Part shown: in pieces, positions 52,735 through 62,437 of the stretch
How positions within the stretch are numbered: the stretch's first letter is position 1
Layout of the letters: every line of letters starts with the position of its first letter
Assembly: GCF_009711715.1 (NCBI RefSeq)
Contig: NZ_VENF01000003.1
Coordinates: 124,001-188,000 of the forward strand
Source: Methylophaga sp.
GTDB taxonomy: Bacteria; Pseudomonadota; Gammaproteobacteria; Nitrosococcales; Methylophagaceae
Direction: 5' to 3'
Length of the DNA: 64,000 bases
Position numbers and translations under genes: made by a program
The notes under the pieces: model-generated
Seen by the model: the letters and a program-made list of their open reading frames with translations, nothing else
Database searches by the model: none
Told to the model about the DNA's origin: nothing

Positions 52735-53865
52735 ATGTCTGATACTCTCGCACTGACCCAGGAACTGATTCGCCGCGACAGCGTTACGCCGGAAGATAAA
52801 GGCTGTCAGATTCTGCTGTCAGATCGCCTCGCACCGTTGGGTTTCAAAGCCGAGCACATGTATTTTGAAGAGGTCGAGAACCTGTGGCTGCGTCGTGGCA
52901 ACAGTGGCCCGGTCATTGCCTTTGCCGGCCACACCGACGTGGTCCCAACAGGCCCATTGGATAAATGGACTCATCCGCCCTTCGAGGCTGAAGTCGTTGA
53001 CGGTATGTTATTTGGACGCGGCGCTGCCGATATGAAAGGCAGTATCGCTGCCATGGTCACCGCCTGTGAGCGTTTTGTCAGCCAACACCCGGAGCATGAG
53101 GGCAGTATCGCTTTTCTCATCACCAGTGATGAGGAAGGTCCGGCGGTGAACGGTACCGTTAGAGTCATTGAAACCCTGCAAAGCCGTGGTGAAAACATTG
53201 ACTGGTGTCTGGTCGGTGAACCCTCCAGCACGGAAAAAGTCGGGGATATTGTTAAAAATGGCCGCCGCGGCTCTTTGAACGGCAGACTGTCCGTCAAGGG
53301 TAAACAGGGTCATATCGCCTATCCGCATCTGGCTTTAAACCCGATTCATCTGCTGGCACCGGCCTTAACCGAGCTCTGCAACATTGAATGGGATCAGGGC
53401 AATGCCGACTTTCCGCCTACCAGCTTTCAGGTGTCCAACCTCAATTCCGGCACCGGTGCGACCAATGTGATCCCCGGTACCGCCGAGATGGTATTTAATT
53501 TCCGTTTCTCCACTGAAGTCACTCATGAGGAACTGCAAAGCCGGGTAGAAGCGGTGCTGAACAAGCATCAGCTGGACTATGAGCTGAAGTGGGAGCTTTC
53601 CGGTAAACCGTTCCGTACTGCCAGCGGTGAATTACTGGAAGCAGTGCAGCATGCTGTCAAAGCCGTCACCGGTTACGAAACAACCCTCTCAACCTCCGGT
53701 GGCACCTCAGACGGCCGCTTTATTGCACCGACCGGTACCCAGGTCATAGAACTGGGTCCGCTCAATGCCACCATTCACCAGATTGATGAATGTGTCTCTG
53801 TCGCTGATCTTGACACTTTGTCGGAAATTTATGAGACTTTGCTGTCTCGGTTACTTATCAAGTAA
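52735..53865 (+). CDS. dapE: Succinyl-diaminopimelate desuccinylase DapE
   Basis: DapE hydrolyses N-succinyl-LL-diaminopimelate to diaminopimelate. The 376-residue dizinc enzyme has the M20 family ligands in order: [10 protein letters not shown] (about residues 65-74), [10 protein letters not shown] (about 94-103), [11 protein letters not shown] (about 130-140), and the dimerisation domain in the middle. The C-terminal histidine ligand is in NATIHQIDE. It is translationally linked to the yffB-like gene and completes dapC-dapD-dapE in one region. Confidence 0.95.
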   Translation: MSDTLALTQELIRRDSVTPEDKGCQILLSDRLAPLGFKAEHMYFEEVENLWLRRGNSGPVIAFAGHTDVVPTGPLDKWTHPPFEAEVVDGMLFGRGAADMKGSIAAMVTACERFVSQHPEHEGSIAFLITSDEEGPAVNGTVRVIETLQSRGENIDWCLVGEPSSTEKVGDIVKNGRRGSLNGRLSVKGKQGHIAYPHLALNPIHLLAPALTELCNIEWDQGNADFPPTSFQVSNLNSGTGATNVIPGTAEMVFNFRFSTEVTHEELQSRVEAVLNKHQLDYELKWELSGKPFRTASGELLEAVQHAVKAVTGYETTLSTSGGTSDGRFIAPTGTQVIELGPLNATIHQIDECVSVADLDTLSEIYETLLSRLLIK

Positions 53866-53873
53866 ATATCATC

Positions 53874-54164
53874 GTGTTCAACAGACATCTCAATCGACAC
53901 ACTATTTTTGCGCTGGCAGCGATCGTGCTGCTGCTGCAGTCGTTTGCCGTCTGGCATGATGCCGAACATCCCTTCCACACTGCTGAAGTCCAGTGTGAAC
54001 GCTTAAATGCGATTAATCATCTTCCTGTTGCCGACATCACGCCTGCCCTGACGGTCAGCCTGCAGACAGAAAGCATCGTTTTTGAATCGCCTGTCTATGC
54101 GTTTCAACTGCCGGCAACCAATCGCCAACAACACGCTATCCGCGCCCCACCTGTTTTTTCCTGA
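53874..54164 (+). CDS. Small exported His-containing protein upstream of the TonB receptor
   Basis: I do not recognise a named family. The 96-residue product has an N-terminal hydrophobic segment (about 10-26) that may be a signal peptide or membrane anchor. It is followed by HDAEHPFHTAEVQCERL, where several His and one Cys could bind a metal. The start is a GTG at 53874 with no strong ribosome site. It begins eight bases after dapE and precedes a ZnuD-like receptor by 154 bases. A role in zinc or other metal uptake is inference from position and residues. Confidence 0.5.
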   Translation: MFNRHLNRHTIFALAAIVLLLQSFAVWHDAEHPFHTAEVQCERLNAINHLPVADITPALTVSLQTESIVFESPVYAFQLPATNRQQHAIRAPPVFS

Positions 54165-54318
54165 AACACCGCCCTTTTGTTGAATTGAGGTCGTCGCATT
54201 GAAATGGCGATCTGCCCCGTCTGTGATGGTAATTCAGTAACGGCCGCCGCGCTTATCGAGCCAGCGTTGCCTAATTACTGAACCAATGATCAGCGGGACG
54301 TGTGTATGAGGAAAAAAC

Positions 54319-56457
54319 ATGTTCCAGAAAAAACAGTCTGCACTGCTGATCAGTGCAATCGTTGCTACCCTGCCAGCCAGCGTTTTCGCGGCTTCAGACC
54401 ATCAAACCGAAAAACCGGTTGAAATTCCCAGTCTGACGGTCACCGCCGATCCGCTGGGTGCCCGAACCGCTGATGAGCTTATCTTTCCAGTCACTGTACT
54501 GGCTGATGAAGAGTTGGATAAACACCGTGCCGCCACTTTGGGTGAAACTCTGAATAGCGTGCCGGGCGTTTCCAACTCTGATTTCGGTCCCGGTGTTGGT
54601 CGCCCGGTAGTCCGCGGCCTGCAGGGCTCACGGGTTCAGGTCCTGGAAGACGGTCTGAAAACAGTCGATGTCTCAGGTGAAGGCGGTGATCACACTGTCG
54701 CCATTGATCCGGGTCGCGCCGAGCAAATCGAAGTCTTCCGCGGCCCTGCCACCCTGTTGTTTGGCAGCGGTGCCGCCGGCGGTGTCATCAATGTCAAGAG
54801 TGGCCGTTTTGATCCCGAATTCGGCGACGCGCCCCGCGTCAATGGACAGCTGGGCTATGGTTATAACGGCAATGAGCGCCAGGGCAACATCGGCCTTGAA
54901 CTACCGGTTACTGACAACTTTGTATTACGCACTGATTACGGTCTGCGTCGCAGCCACGATTTTGATATCGATGGTTACCAGCAAATCGGTCAGACAAGTG
55001 GTGACAAAGATACCCTGCAGAACAGTGACGCTGTCAGTGATAGCTTCTCGGTAACCGGCCTGTACAAAGGAGACTGGGGCCATGCCGGCCTGGGTTATAG
55101 CCGCTGGCGCACGGATTACGGTATTCCTGAAGTCTTCCTGGGTGAAGGTGAAGAGGAACAGGAGCGTATTCATGCCGATTACGATCGCGTCGATTTCCGT
55201 AGCGAATTGAACAACCCGCTGCCGGGCTTCAGCACTGCCCGGCTGAAACTCGCTCATACCGAGTTCAACCAGCAGGAAGTCGGGAGTGAATTCTTTAATG
55301 GTGAACTGGAAGAACGTGGTGTGGAAACCGAATTCACCAACGACGAGACAGAAGCCCGTCTGGAACTGGTTCATAACCCTATCGGGCTATGGCAGGGTGT
55401 GATCGGTCTGCAGTTGAATAACCGTGAGTTCGGTGCCGAGGGTGCCGGGCATGGTCATGGCGGACATGGTGGCGATGGTTTCTATATCCGAGATAATGAC
55501 ACCCGTTCAATGGGTGTATTTGCACTGGAAGAATTACCGACCGACTTCGGCCGACTCGAATTTGCGGCCCGGGTGGATCATGTTCGTTCTGATCCGGTCA
55601 CGCTCGATGAAGAACGTCATATCGATCTGCCAAGCGGTGAAGAACTGCATCAGGAAGCCAATCTGGGTAGCCGCAGCTTCACCCCGTTCAGTCTCTCAGC
55701 CGGTTCAATTATTGATCTGGATGAAAATCATCACCTGCGTCTGGCCGTCACCCGTTCTGAACGGGCACCATCTGCTGAACAGCTGTATGCCTTTGGTGCA
55801 CATGCTGCTTCCGGCACGGTTGAAGTCGGTGATACCGGTCTGGATGAAGAGACTTACACCAACTTTGAAATCGGTCTGGATCGTCATGCCGGGGCTTTCC
55901 GTTTTGATACCACCCTGTTCTATAACTATGTGCAGGACTTTATCTATCTGGCCTCACGCGATGACGGCACCGGCAATCCGGTCATGATTGACGGTGATAC
56001 CCTGGTTTTCAACCAGCAGGATGATGCCCGCTTCTATGGTGCTGAATTCACCGCTGCCTGGGATGTGAAACAGGGTGCCGTACCGGTCACCCTGCGCCTG
56101 TCCGGCGATTATGTCCGTGCCAAGCTGGATAATGGTGACAACCTGCCGCGAATCAGTCCGGGGAGACTGGGCTTTGGCGTCGATACTGCCTACCAGGACT
56201 GGTCGCTCAGTGTGGATTACCGCCATGTGTTCAGACAGAGCAAAAGCTCAGCACTTGAATCAGATACCGATGGCTACGACCTGCTGTCATTGAATGCCAG
56301 TTGGGCACCTGACAGCCTGAAAGGCGCCGAGGTATTTGTTCAGGGCCGCAACCTGCTCAATGAGGATGGTCGTCGTCATCAAAGCTTCCTCAAGGATGAA
56401 GCACCAATCATCGGTCGCACTGTGATGACCGGTATTCGCTTTGATTTCGGCGGCTGA
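54319..56457 (+). CDS. TonB-dependent outer-membrane receptor, ZnuD-like
   Basis: This 712-residue outer-membrane receptor has a signal peptide (about 1-24), a plug domain (about 35-165, LTVTADPLGA ... LNSVPGVSN ... RGLQGSRVQVLEDG) and a beta-barrel ending with the aromatic-rich terminus (IGRTVMTGIRFDFGG). A His- and Gly-rich loop, GHGHGGHGGDGFY, lies near residue 380. The DVSGEGGDHTVAIDP segment in the plug is like ZnuD, the zinc receptor of Neisseria. Zinc or another metal is a reasonable guess, not proof. GAGGA precedes the ATG. Confidence 0.85.
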   Translation: MFQKKQSALLISAIVATLPASVFAASDHQTEKPVEIPSLTVTADPLGARTADELIFPVTVLADEELDKHRAATLGETLNSVPGVSNSDFGPGVGRPVVRGLQGSRVQVLEDGLKTVDVSGEGGDHTVAIDPGRAEQIEVFRGPATLLFGSGAAGGVINVKSGRFDPEFGDAPRVNGQLGYGYNGNERQGNIGLELPVTDNFVLRTDYGLRRSHDFDIDGYQQIGQTSGDKDTLQNSDAVSDSFSVTGLYKGDWGHAGLGYSRWRTDYGIPEVFLGEGEEEQERIHADYDRVDFRSELNNPLPGFSTARLKLAHTEFNQQEVGSEFFNGELEERGVETEFTNDETEARLELVHNPIGLWQGVIGLQLNNREFGAEGAGHGHGGHGGDGFYIRDNDTRSMGVFALEELPTDFGRLEFAARVDHVRSDPVTLDEERHIDLPSGEELHQEANLGSRSFTPFSLSAGSIIDLDENHHLRLAVTRSERAPSAEQLYAFGAHAASGTVEVGDTGLDEETYTNFEIGLDRHAGAFRFDTTLFYNYVQDFIYLASRDDGTGNPVMIDGDTLVFNQQDDARFYGAEFTAAWDVKQGAVPVTLRLSGDYVRAKLDNGDNLPRISPGRLGFGVDTAYQDWSLSVDYRHVFRQSKSSALESDTDGYDLLSLNASWAPDSLKGAEVFVQGRNLLNEDGRRHQSFLKDEAPIIGRTVMTGIRFDFGG

Positions 56458-56566
56458 TAAACCGGGTAAAGCTGCAGCCGCCGGTCGGCGGCTGCAGTTA
56501 AGCACTCAGGCATCAGCGCTGCAAATTTGCTAGATTAGTGGATGATTCCAACACAAGGAAATGGGC

Positions 56567-56911
56567 ATGGCAGATAAAGAGCAAAACAGTCAGAATACAG
56601 CCAAGATTGTCTATCTGCTGTTTCTGGTCAATATCTTTATTCAGTTTCTGGGCATCATCGGCGTCATTATCGCTTATGTAAACAAAGACGATGCACCGGC
56701 CTGGTTGCAGACACATTATCAGTTCCAGATCCGAACCTTCTGGATTGGTTTGCTGTATCTGTTTATCGGCGTCATCCTGGCGATGGCAGTGGTCGGTTAT
56801 TTTATCTTGCTGTTCTGGGTGATCTGGGTTATCGTCCGCTGCGTTAAAGGTATGAAGTATCTGGACCAGAACCAGGCTTATCCCAACCCGACAACCTGGC
56901 TTTTCTCCTAG
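56567..56911 (+). CDS. Membrane protein, DUF4870-like
   Basis: This 114-residue protein has three membrane segments (about 15-42, 62-95) separated by a short HYQFQIRTFW loop at about 50-59, resembling the DUF4870/Tic20-like small membrane proteins. The role is unknown. The ATG at 56567 has AAGGAA at good spacing; an in-frame ATG at 56561 lies too close to it. It is monocistronic, with a terminator directly after. Confidence 0.7.
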   Translation: MADKEQNSQNTAKIVYLLFLVNIFIQFLGIIGVIIAYVNKDDAPAWLQTHYQFQIRTFWIGLLYLFIGVILAMAVVGYFILLFWVIWVIVRCVKGMKYLDQNQAYPNPTTWLFS

Positions 56912-56926
56912 CCAGAGTTTGAAAAC

Positions 56927-56944
56927 ACCGCGCTTCGGCGCGGT
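56927..56944. terminator. Bidirectional rho-independent terminator
   Basis: ACCGCGC (56927-56933) and GCGCGGT (56938-56944) enclose a TTCG loop, with AAAAC on one side and ATTTTA on the other. It lies between the DUF4870-like gene and the converging SDR gene. Confidence 0.8.
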
Positions 56945-56947
56945 ATT

Positions 56948-57709
56948 TTATTCCCGGTGAAAAGACATCGGCCCATTCGCTTCATGAGTGGGCATCAGTT
57001 CCATTGTAGTCACATTGACATGTTCCGGCGTATTCACCAGCCACCAGACGGTATTGGCAACATCCTCAGCGCGCAGGGCAACGGTACCCTCGTAGACTTT
57101 GTCAGCACGGCTTTTGTCATCCTTGAAACGCACCAGCGAAAACTCGGTTTCGGCATTGCCCGGCTCAATATTCGTCACCCTGACATTGCTGCCCAGCAGA
57201 TCGGCTCTGACTGCCAGTGAAAACTGACGAACAAAGGCCTTGGTGCCACAATAGACATTGCCGCCGGGGTAAGGCCAGTTGCCGGCTACCGAGCCGATAT
57301 TGATAATGTAACCCGCCTTGCGTTCGACCATATTCGGTAATACTGACCGGGTACAATAAAGCAGGCCCTTGATATTGGTATCCACCATGCTTTCCCAGTC
57401 ATCAAGCCGGGTTTCATGGGCAGGCTCCAGCCCCAGCGCCAGTCCGGCATTATTGATCAACACATCGATCTGACTGAATGATCGGGGCAAGCTGGAAAAA
57501 GCCTGCTCCACCGCTTGTCTGTCACTGACATCGAAACAACAGGTATGGGTTTTTTCTGCACCGCCCAGTGCCTGTTGCAATTCATCCAGCCGCTGCTGTC
57601 TGCGACCGGTGATAATCAGCCGCCAGCCCTTGTCGGCAAATAGCCGGGCACAGGCTTCACCGAAACCGGAAGTGGCACCGGTAATCATGATGACAGGAGA
57701 TGTACTCAT
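56948..57709 (-). CDS. Short-chain dehydrogenase/reductase (YdfG-like)
   Basis: This 253-residue NAD(P)-dependent oxidoreductase has the cofactor loop TGATSGFGEACAR (about residues 11-23), NNAG in VLINNAGLALG, the serine in INIGSVAGNWPYPGG and the YCGTKAF active-site tyrosine and lysine (YxxxK). It resembles E. coli YdfG (NADP+-dependent 3-hydroxy acid dehydrogenase) but the substrate is not certain. The ATG at 57709 has GAGGA upstream; a GTG one codon earlier is possible. It is the last gene of a minus-strand operon. Confidence 0.88.
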   Translation of the reverse strand: MSTSPVIMITGATSGFGEACARLFADKGWRLIITGRRQQRLDELQQALGGAEKTHTCCFDVSDRQAVEQAFSSLPRSFSQIDVLINNAGLALGLEPAHETRLDDWESMVDTNIKGLLYCTRSVLPNMVERKAGYIINIGSVAGNWPYPGGNVYCGTKAFVRQFSLAVRADLLGSNVRVTNIEPGNAETEFSLVRFKDDKSRADKVYEGTVALRAEDVANTVWWLVNTPEHVNVTTMELMPTHEANGPMSFHRE

Positions 57710-57718
57710 CACGGATCC

Positions 57719-58912
57719 TCAGTTTTCCTCATTATGATAAATAACATTGGCCGCAGCCACGGCAGCGCCCTGATTAATTTCGACGCCCATACTGCAGAGC
57801 ACATTATCCAGCGCGCCCAGACACAAGAGCACATTTTTCTTATTCGCTGAATGGCCCATCAGACCGATGCGCCAGACCCGGCCTGCCATGGCACCGAGGC
57901 CAGCACCAATTTCAAGCTGATAGTCATTCAGCAGATGACTGCGCACGGCAGCGTCATCGACCCCGGCGGGAATTGTTACCGAATTCAGTTGCGGCAGACG
58001 ATAGGTTTCCTCGACCAGGAAATTCATGCCCATCGCTTCGATACCGGCTTTCAGTGCATGATGGTGCAGCCGATGTCGTGCCCAGGCCGCTTCCAGTCCT
58101 TCTTCCCGCAGCATCAGCAGTGCTTCGTGAAGACCATACAGCGCATTAATCGGTGCCGTATGATGATAAGCCCGCTTACTGCCCTCACCCCAGTAGCCCA
58201 TCACCAGGTTCAAATCCAGAAACCAGGACTGAACTTTGCTTTTGCGGTTTCTGATGACTTCAGCTGCTTTTTCACTGAAACTCACCGGCGCCAGGCCCGG
58301 CGTACATGACAGGCATTTCTGGCTCCCCGAATAGACTGCATCGATACCCCACTCATCGATTTTTACGGGGATACCGCCCAGCGATGTCACCGTATCCATG
58401 ATCGTCAGACAGTCATGTTTCCGCGCCAGTTTGGCAATCGACTCGGCATCAGATCGGGCACCGGTTGACGTCTCAGCATGGACAAAAGCCACCAGCCTGG
58501 CTTCAGGATGGGCTTCCAGTGCATCAGCCAGCTTATCCAGTGATACCGGCCTGCCCCACTCATTTTCGACCATCACCGACGTGGCACCACAGCGCTCGAC
58601 ATTTTCTTTCATGCGGCCGCCAAATACACCGTTCTGACAAACAATCGCCGTATCCCCCGGCTCGAGCAGGTTGGCAAAACAGGTTTCCATACCGGCTGAT
58701 CCCGGAGCTGATACCGGGAAGGTCAGTGGATTATCTGTCTGAAAGGCATACTGAAGCAGATGCTTCATTTCATTCATCATGCCGATAAAAGCCGGATCCA
58801 GATGTCCGATGGTCGGGCGGGCCAGCGCTTGCAGGATGCGCGGGTTGACGTCAGACGGACCGGGCCCCATCAGGGTGCGTTGTGGTGGATAAAATGACTT
58901 GGCTGTGGTCAT
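57719..58912 (-). CDS. Alanine/serine-glyoxylate aminotransferase family protein
   Basis: This 397-residue PLP enzyme belongs to the class V aminotransferases that transfer amino groups to glyoxylate. Motifs are [13 protein letters not shown] (about 14-26), [20 protein letters not shown] near residue 68, [23 protein letters not shown] and the PLP lysine in [16 protein letters not shown] (about 191-206). Whether alanine or serine is the donor is not clear. It lies nine bases upstream of the SDR gene and 20 downstream of purU, so one-carbon and glyoxylate metabolism may be linked. Confidence 0.88.
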   Translation of the reverse strand: MTTAKSFYPPQRTLMGPGPSDVNPRILQALARPTIGHLDPAFIGMMNEMKHLLQYAFQTDNPLTFPVSAPGSAGMETCFANLLEPGDTAIVCQNGVFGGRMKENVERCGATSVMVENEWGRPVSLDKLADALEAHPEARLVAFVHAETSTGARSDAESIAKLARKHDCLTIMDTVTSLGGIPVKIDEWGIDAVYSGSQKCLSCTPGLAPVSFSEKAAEVIRNRKSKVQSWFLDLNLVMGYWGEGSKRAYHHTAPINALYGLHEALLMLREEGLEAAWARHRLHHHALKAGIEAMGMNFLVEETYRLPQLNSVTIPAGVDDAAVRSHLLNDYQLEIGAGLGAMAGRVWRIGLMGHSANKKNVLLCLGALDNVLCSMGVEINQGAAVAAANVIYHNEEN

Positions 58913-58932
58913 AGATGCCTCTTCAGCTTATA

Positions 58933-59790
58933 TCAGGCGCCCTCGGAAAAGACGATGGTTCTGCGACCGCTGATAATAATACGGTGCTCGATATGCGCTT
59001 TTACCGCTCTGGCCAACACCAGTCTTTCGATATCTTTACCGATCATGACCAGATCTTCCGGGCTGTTGTCGTGCATGACTCTTTCTACATCCTGCTCAAT
59101 AATCGGGCCTTCATCAAGCTCTGCCGTCGCATAGTGCGCGGTCGCACCAATCAGTTTAACGCCACGATCATAGGCCTGATGATACGGCCTCGCCCCCTGG
59201 AAGGCAGGCAGAAAGCCATGATGGATATTAATGACACGGCCGGCGAATTCCTTAACAAACTGTTCCGACAGGAGCTGCCTATAACGCGCCATCACGACCA
59301 AATCGATCTGGTATTCTTTCAGCAGCTTCTTGATTTCCGCTTCCTGCTGCGCTTTGGTATCTTTCGTGATGGGCAGATGATAGAAAGGCTTGTCGAACTG
59401 ACGCGCCATATATTCCAGATCAGCATGATTACCGATGATCAGTGGAATCTCACATTTGAGTTCGCCTTCCAGCTCTCGAAGCAACAAATCATAACCGCAG
59501 TGGGAGGCACGGGTGACCATCAGAGCCACGCGGTAGGGTTTCGTGCTGTATCGAACCGACCAGGTCAGGTTCATTGGCCGGGCAAACTGTTCAAACTCGC
59601 TCTCAAGCTGCGCCGCTGGCATCTGCCCCTCGTCCTCCAGCCTGATTCGCATAAAGTACTGGCCGTTCTCGACATCGGTGTACTGCTGACAATGCAGAAT
59701 ATTAAACTCACGTTGGGCAAAAAACCCGGTGATGCCCGCCACCAGTCCCTTGCGGTCGGGGCATTGAACCAGGAAAACAATCGCGCTCAT
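58933..59790 (-). CDS. purU: Formyltetrahydrofolate deformylase PurU
   Basis: PurU hydrolyses 10-formyltetrahydrofolate to formate and tetrahydrofolate. The 285-residue protein has an N-terminal ACT domain (about 1-85, VFLVQCPDRKGLVAGITGF) and a C-terminal formyltransferase domain with NIHHGFLPAFQGARPYHQA (about 206-224) and GVKLIGATAHY, whose Asn and His form the catalytic site. Start 59790 has GGAAAG upstream; longer frames lack support. It lies within the minus-strand operon between the MazG-like gene and the aminotransferase. Confidence 0.93.
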   Translation of the reverse strand: MSAIVFLVQCPDRKGLVAGITGFFAQREFNILHCQQYTDVENGQYFMRIRLEDEGQMPAAQLESEFEQFARPMNLTWSVRYSTKPYRVALMVTRASHCGYDLLLRELEGELKCEIPLIIGNHADLEYMARQFDKPFYHLPITKDTKAQQEAEIKKLLKEYQIDLVVMARYRQLLSEQFVKEFAGRVINIHHGFLPAFQGARPYHQAYDRGVKLIGATAHYATAELDEGPIIEQDVERVMHDNSPEDLVMIGKDIERLVLARAVKAHIEHRIIISGRRTIVFSEGA

Positions 59791-59847
59791 TTCAGTCTTT
59801 CCATAAAGGCGGCAAGGCCGCTTTGCCAAATGCCAAATCCTACCTGA

Positions 59848-60198
59848 TTATTCATACTCGTTGTACTTATCAGCACGGCCTTTGACTCTGTCTTTGGGAT
59901 ACTTGGCCGCATTCTTGATCATCTTGTTTTTCACCACCTGATTCAGATCTATACCCAGATCATGGCAGAGGTAACTCAGATAAACAGCGACATCCGCAAT
60001 CTCATCTTCCAGCTTCTCACGTTTATCTGAGGCCAGCATTTCACTGACTTCCTGCTTGTTACGCCACTGGAACCACTCCAGCAGTTCTGCCGCTTCGATA
60101 GATAAAGAAATCGCAATATCCTTGGGGTTATGAAACTGCTCCCAGTCGCGCTCCTTGCGAAACTGAATCAGTTCCTGCAGTAAGCTTTTTTCAATCAT
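59848..60198 (-). CDS. MazG-like nucleotide pyrophosphohydrolase
   Basis: This 116-residue protein belongs to the RS21-C6/MazG-like group that hydrolyses dNTPs such as dCTP or modified nucleotides. The metal-binding motif is EAAELLEWFQW (about residues 36-46) followed by EKLEDEIADVAVYLSYLC (about 62-79), which holds the EExxE and ExxD acidic residues. Start 60198 overlaps the upstream hydrolase stop by eight bases. A house-cleaning role is likely. Confidence 0.88.
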   Translation of the reverse strand: MIEKSLLQELIQFRKERDWEQFHNPKDIAISLSIEAAELLEWFQWRNKQEVSEMLASDKREKLEDEIADVAVYLSYLCHDLGIDLNQVVKNKMIKNAAKYPKDRVKGRADKYNEYE

Positions 60199-60955
60199 GG
60201 CGTAAGAAGTCCTCAACGACTTGTTTGAACTGTTGGGGCCGTTCGGCATGTACCCAGTGTCCCGCTTTCTCGATGGCCTGGAATTGCGCCTGCGGAAAAT
60301 GCCGTTTAATCAGGCTTCTGTCTTCTTCTGTGACATAGTCTGACTGGGCACCGTAGACAAAGAGGCTGCTGGCAGACACTGTCTTATCCTCGCACACCGG
60401 GGCCATCAATTGCTGATAATTGGCTTTCAATGCCGGCAGATTAATTCGCCAGTAAAGCCCGTCGTCATCGGCCTGCAGGTTCATCAGCAGAAACTGGCGA
60501 ACACTCTTATCCCTGACCTTGTCCGCTAAGGCTTCATCCACCGCCGCCCGTGAGTCCAGGCTTTTCAGATCCAGCGCCAGCATCGCATCCATCAGCGGCG
60601 TGTGTTCACTGAAGTAGCGCCGTGGCGCGATATCGACCACGACCAGTTTATCGATCCAGGCAGATTGCTCGGCCGCAAATTGCATGGCCACCTTACCTCC
60701 CAGCGAGTGCCCCAGCAGATGCAGCTTGTGCAGACCCAAATCACCGCACAACTGTTCAATATCCGCCGCCATGCTGCTGAAGTCCTGAACATCACTGTGA
60801 GGAGAGCGGCCATGGTTACGCAGATCGACACTGATAACACGGTAAAACCGGGAAAAATATCTGGCCATGCTACGCCAGTTATCGGAAGAACCGAACAGGC
60901 CGTGGATAATCAGTAAGGGATGTCCCTCGCCGGTGTCTTGGTATTGCAATTTCAT
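60191..60955 (-). CDS. Alpha/beta-hydrolase (YbfF-type esterase)
   Basis: This 254-residue hydrolase has the standard fold. The nucleophile elbow is LLGHSLGGKVAM (about 84-95, catalytic serine), preceded by IHGLFGSSDNWRSM (about 18-31) and DLRNHGRSPHS. The general base is the His in EKAGHWVHAERP near the C-terminus. YbfF of E. coli is an acyl-CoA/palmitoyl thioesterase-like esterase; the true substrate here is unknown. It is the first gene of the minus-strand operon; the divergent 58-residue gene starts 50 bases away. Confidence 0.9.
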   Translation of the reverse strand: MKLQYQDTGEGHPLLIIHGLFGSSDNWRSMARYFSRFYRVISVDLRNHGRSPHSDVQDFSSMAADIEQLCGDLGLHKLHLLGHSLGGKVAMQFAAEQSAWIDKLVVVDIAPRRYFSEHTPLMDAMLALDLKSLDSRAAVDEALADKVRDKSVRQFLLMNLQADDDGLYWRINLPALKANYQQLMAPVCEDKTVSASSLFVYGAQSDYVTEEDRSLIKRHFPQAQFQAIEKAGHWVHAERPQQFKQVVEDFLRHD

Positions 60956-61005
60956 GGCGTGCTGCTTGAAAGATATAATGTTGAATTATTTAACGGGAGT
61001 ATAAC

Positions 61006-61182
61006 GTGGAAGACGAAGCAATTCTGGTGATGCTGGTCAAGCAATATTCAGACAAGTTCGGTATAACCTTCAGCTCGAAATACCTGGACGATCCTGACAA
61101 GAAACAAAAGCTCATCACGCTGATTCAGGAAGCCGTGGCCGGCAAGCGTGGGCCGGTGACCGACGCCGATCTGGAAGCATAA
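61006..61182 (+). CDS. Small 58-residue hypothetical protein
   Basis: I do not recognise the family. The start is a GTG at 61006 with CGGGAG at good distance. The 58 residues contain EDEAILVMLVKQYSDKFG, then a TFSSKYLDD segment and a basic C-terminal half, ending VTDADLEA. The protein is short, helical in its first and third quarters, with no signal or membrane segment. It lies divergent from an alpha/beta hydrolase and is followed directly by a strong terminator shared with the converging fabB. Confidence 0.65.
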   Translation: MEDEAILVMLVKQYSDKFGITFSSKYLDDPDKKQKLITLIQEAVAGKRGPVTDADLEA

Positions 61183-61208
61183 AAAAAGCCACCGCGAGGT
61201 GGCTTTTT
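61183..61208. terminator. Bidirectional rho-independent terminator
   Basis: AAAAAGCCACC (61183-61193) and GGTGGCTTTTT (61198-61208) form a perfect 11-base-pair stem with a four-base loop. It serves the 58-residue gene and fabB, which converge here. Confidence 0.88.
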
Positions 61209-61210
61209 CA

Positions 61211-62428
61211 TTAATCTTCGAGCTTTTCAAATACCAGGCAGGCATTGGTACCGCCGAAACCGAAACTGTTCGACATTACCGACGTCAGGCCAGCATTATC
61301 GATCCGTTCGCGCAGAATAGGCATGCCCTCTGCTTCCGGATCCAGGGTTTCGATGTTGGCAGAAGCGGCCAGGAAATCATTTTCCAGCATCAACAGGCTA
61401 TAGATCGCTTCCTGCACACCGGCAGCACCGAGAGAGTGGCCTGACAGTGACTTGGTTGAGCCCACATGCGGGATGGCATCACCGAAGGTGCGTTTAATCG
61501 CGCCCAGCTCCGCCAGGTCTCCTACCGGGGTCGAGGTGCCGTGGGCATTGATATACTGGACTTTACCGCGGGCCGTAGACATCGCCAGTTGCATACAGCG
61601 CTCCGCACCTTCACCTGACGGAGCGACCATATCGTAACCATCCGAGGTGGCACCGTAACCGGTCAGTTCGGCATAGATTTTAGCCCCACGGGCTTTGGCA
61701 TGTTCGTACTCTTCCAGCACGATAACCCCGCCACCGCCGGCAATAACAAAACCATCACGATCAGCGTCATAGGCGCGTGAGGCTTTTTCCGGCGTGTCAT
61801 TATATTTGGTCGACAAAGCGCCCATCGCATCAAACAAAGAACTCATCGACCAGTGTTCTTCTTCACCGCCGCCGGCGAAGACTATGTCCTGTTTGCCAAG
61901 CTGGATCTGCTCCATCGCTGTGCCGATACAATGGGCACTGGTGGCACAGGCGGAGGACATTGAGTAGTTAACGCCTTTGATTTTGAATGGCGTTGCCAGA
62001 CAGGCTGAAGTAGTACTACCCATAACCTGGGTCACGCGATAAGGCCCAATACGCTTGAGCCCTTTTTCACGCAGAATATCAGCCGCCTCAACCTGGTTCG
62101 ATGATGAAGCACCGCCGGAGCCCATGATCAGGCCGGTGCGGATATTGGAAATCTGATCTTCTTTCAGACCGGCATCGTCAATGGCCTGCTGCATGGCTAT
62201 GTAACTGTAGGCTGCCGCGTCGCCCATAAAACGCAGGGTCTTGCGATCGATGAATTCCTTGAAATCGATATCAATCGTCCCGGCGACATGGCTACGGAAA
62301 CCCATATCGGCATAATCCTGCTTGAAACGAATGCCGGAGCGACCTTGACGCAGGGATTCAGTGACCGTCGCGGCATCCAGCCCCAGACAGGATGTGATAC
62401 CCAGTCCTGTGACAACAACACGTCTCAT
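61211..62428 (-). CDS. fabB: 3-oxoacyl-ACP synthase I FabB
   Basis: FabB elongates acyl-ACP and is essential for unsaturated fatty acid synthesis. The 405-residue protein has the condensing-enzyme triad: the cysteine in [18 protein letters not shown] (about residue 163), the His in [13 protein letters not shown] and the His in [13 protein letters not shown]. The C-terminus [15 protein letters not shown] is typical. Start 62428 (RRVVVTGLG) is preferred over the ATG one codon earlier because the AGGA site sits seven bases away. It follows fabA by nine bases on the same strand, the classic fabA-fabB operon. Confidence 0.95.
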   Translation of the reverse strand: MRRVVVTGLGITSCLGLDAATVTESLRQGRSGIRFKQDYADMGFRSHVAGTIDIDFKEFIDRKTLRFMGDAAAYSYIAMQQAIDDAGLKEDQISNIRTGLIMGSGGASSSNQVEAADILREKGLKRIGPYRVTQVMGSTTSACLATPFKIKGVNYSMSSACATSAHCIGTAMEQIQLGKQDIVFAGGGEEEHWSMSSLFDAMGALSTKYNDTPEKASRAYDADRDGFVIAGGGGVIVLEEYEHAKARGAKIYAELTGYGATSDGYDMVAPSGEGAERCMQLAMSTARGKVQYINAHGTSTPVGDLAELGAIKRTFGDAIPHVGSTKSLSGHSLGAAGVQEAIYSLLMLENDFLAASANIETLDPEAEGMPILRERIDNAGLTSVMSNSFGFGGTNACLVFEKLED

Positions 62429-62437
62429 CATTAAATC

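Noticed and set aside
54165-54318. A cobalamin riboswitch or Zur box upstream of the TonB receptor.
   Set aside because: No B12-box and no Zur-type palindrome was found; only a short TTCAGTAA/TTACTGAA pair (54233-54240, 54275-54282), too weak to name.
58915-59847. A 310-codon plus-strand frame opposite purU.
   Set aside because: The minus strand has the PurU motifs and fits the operon; the plus frame has none.
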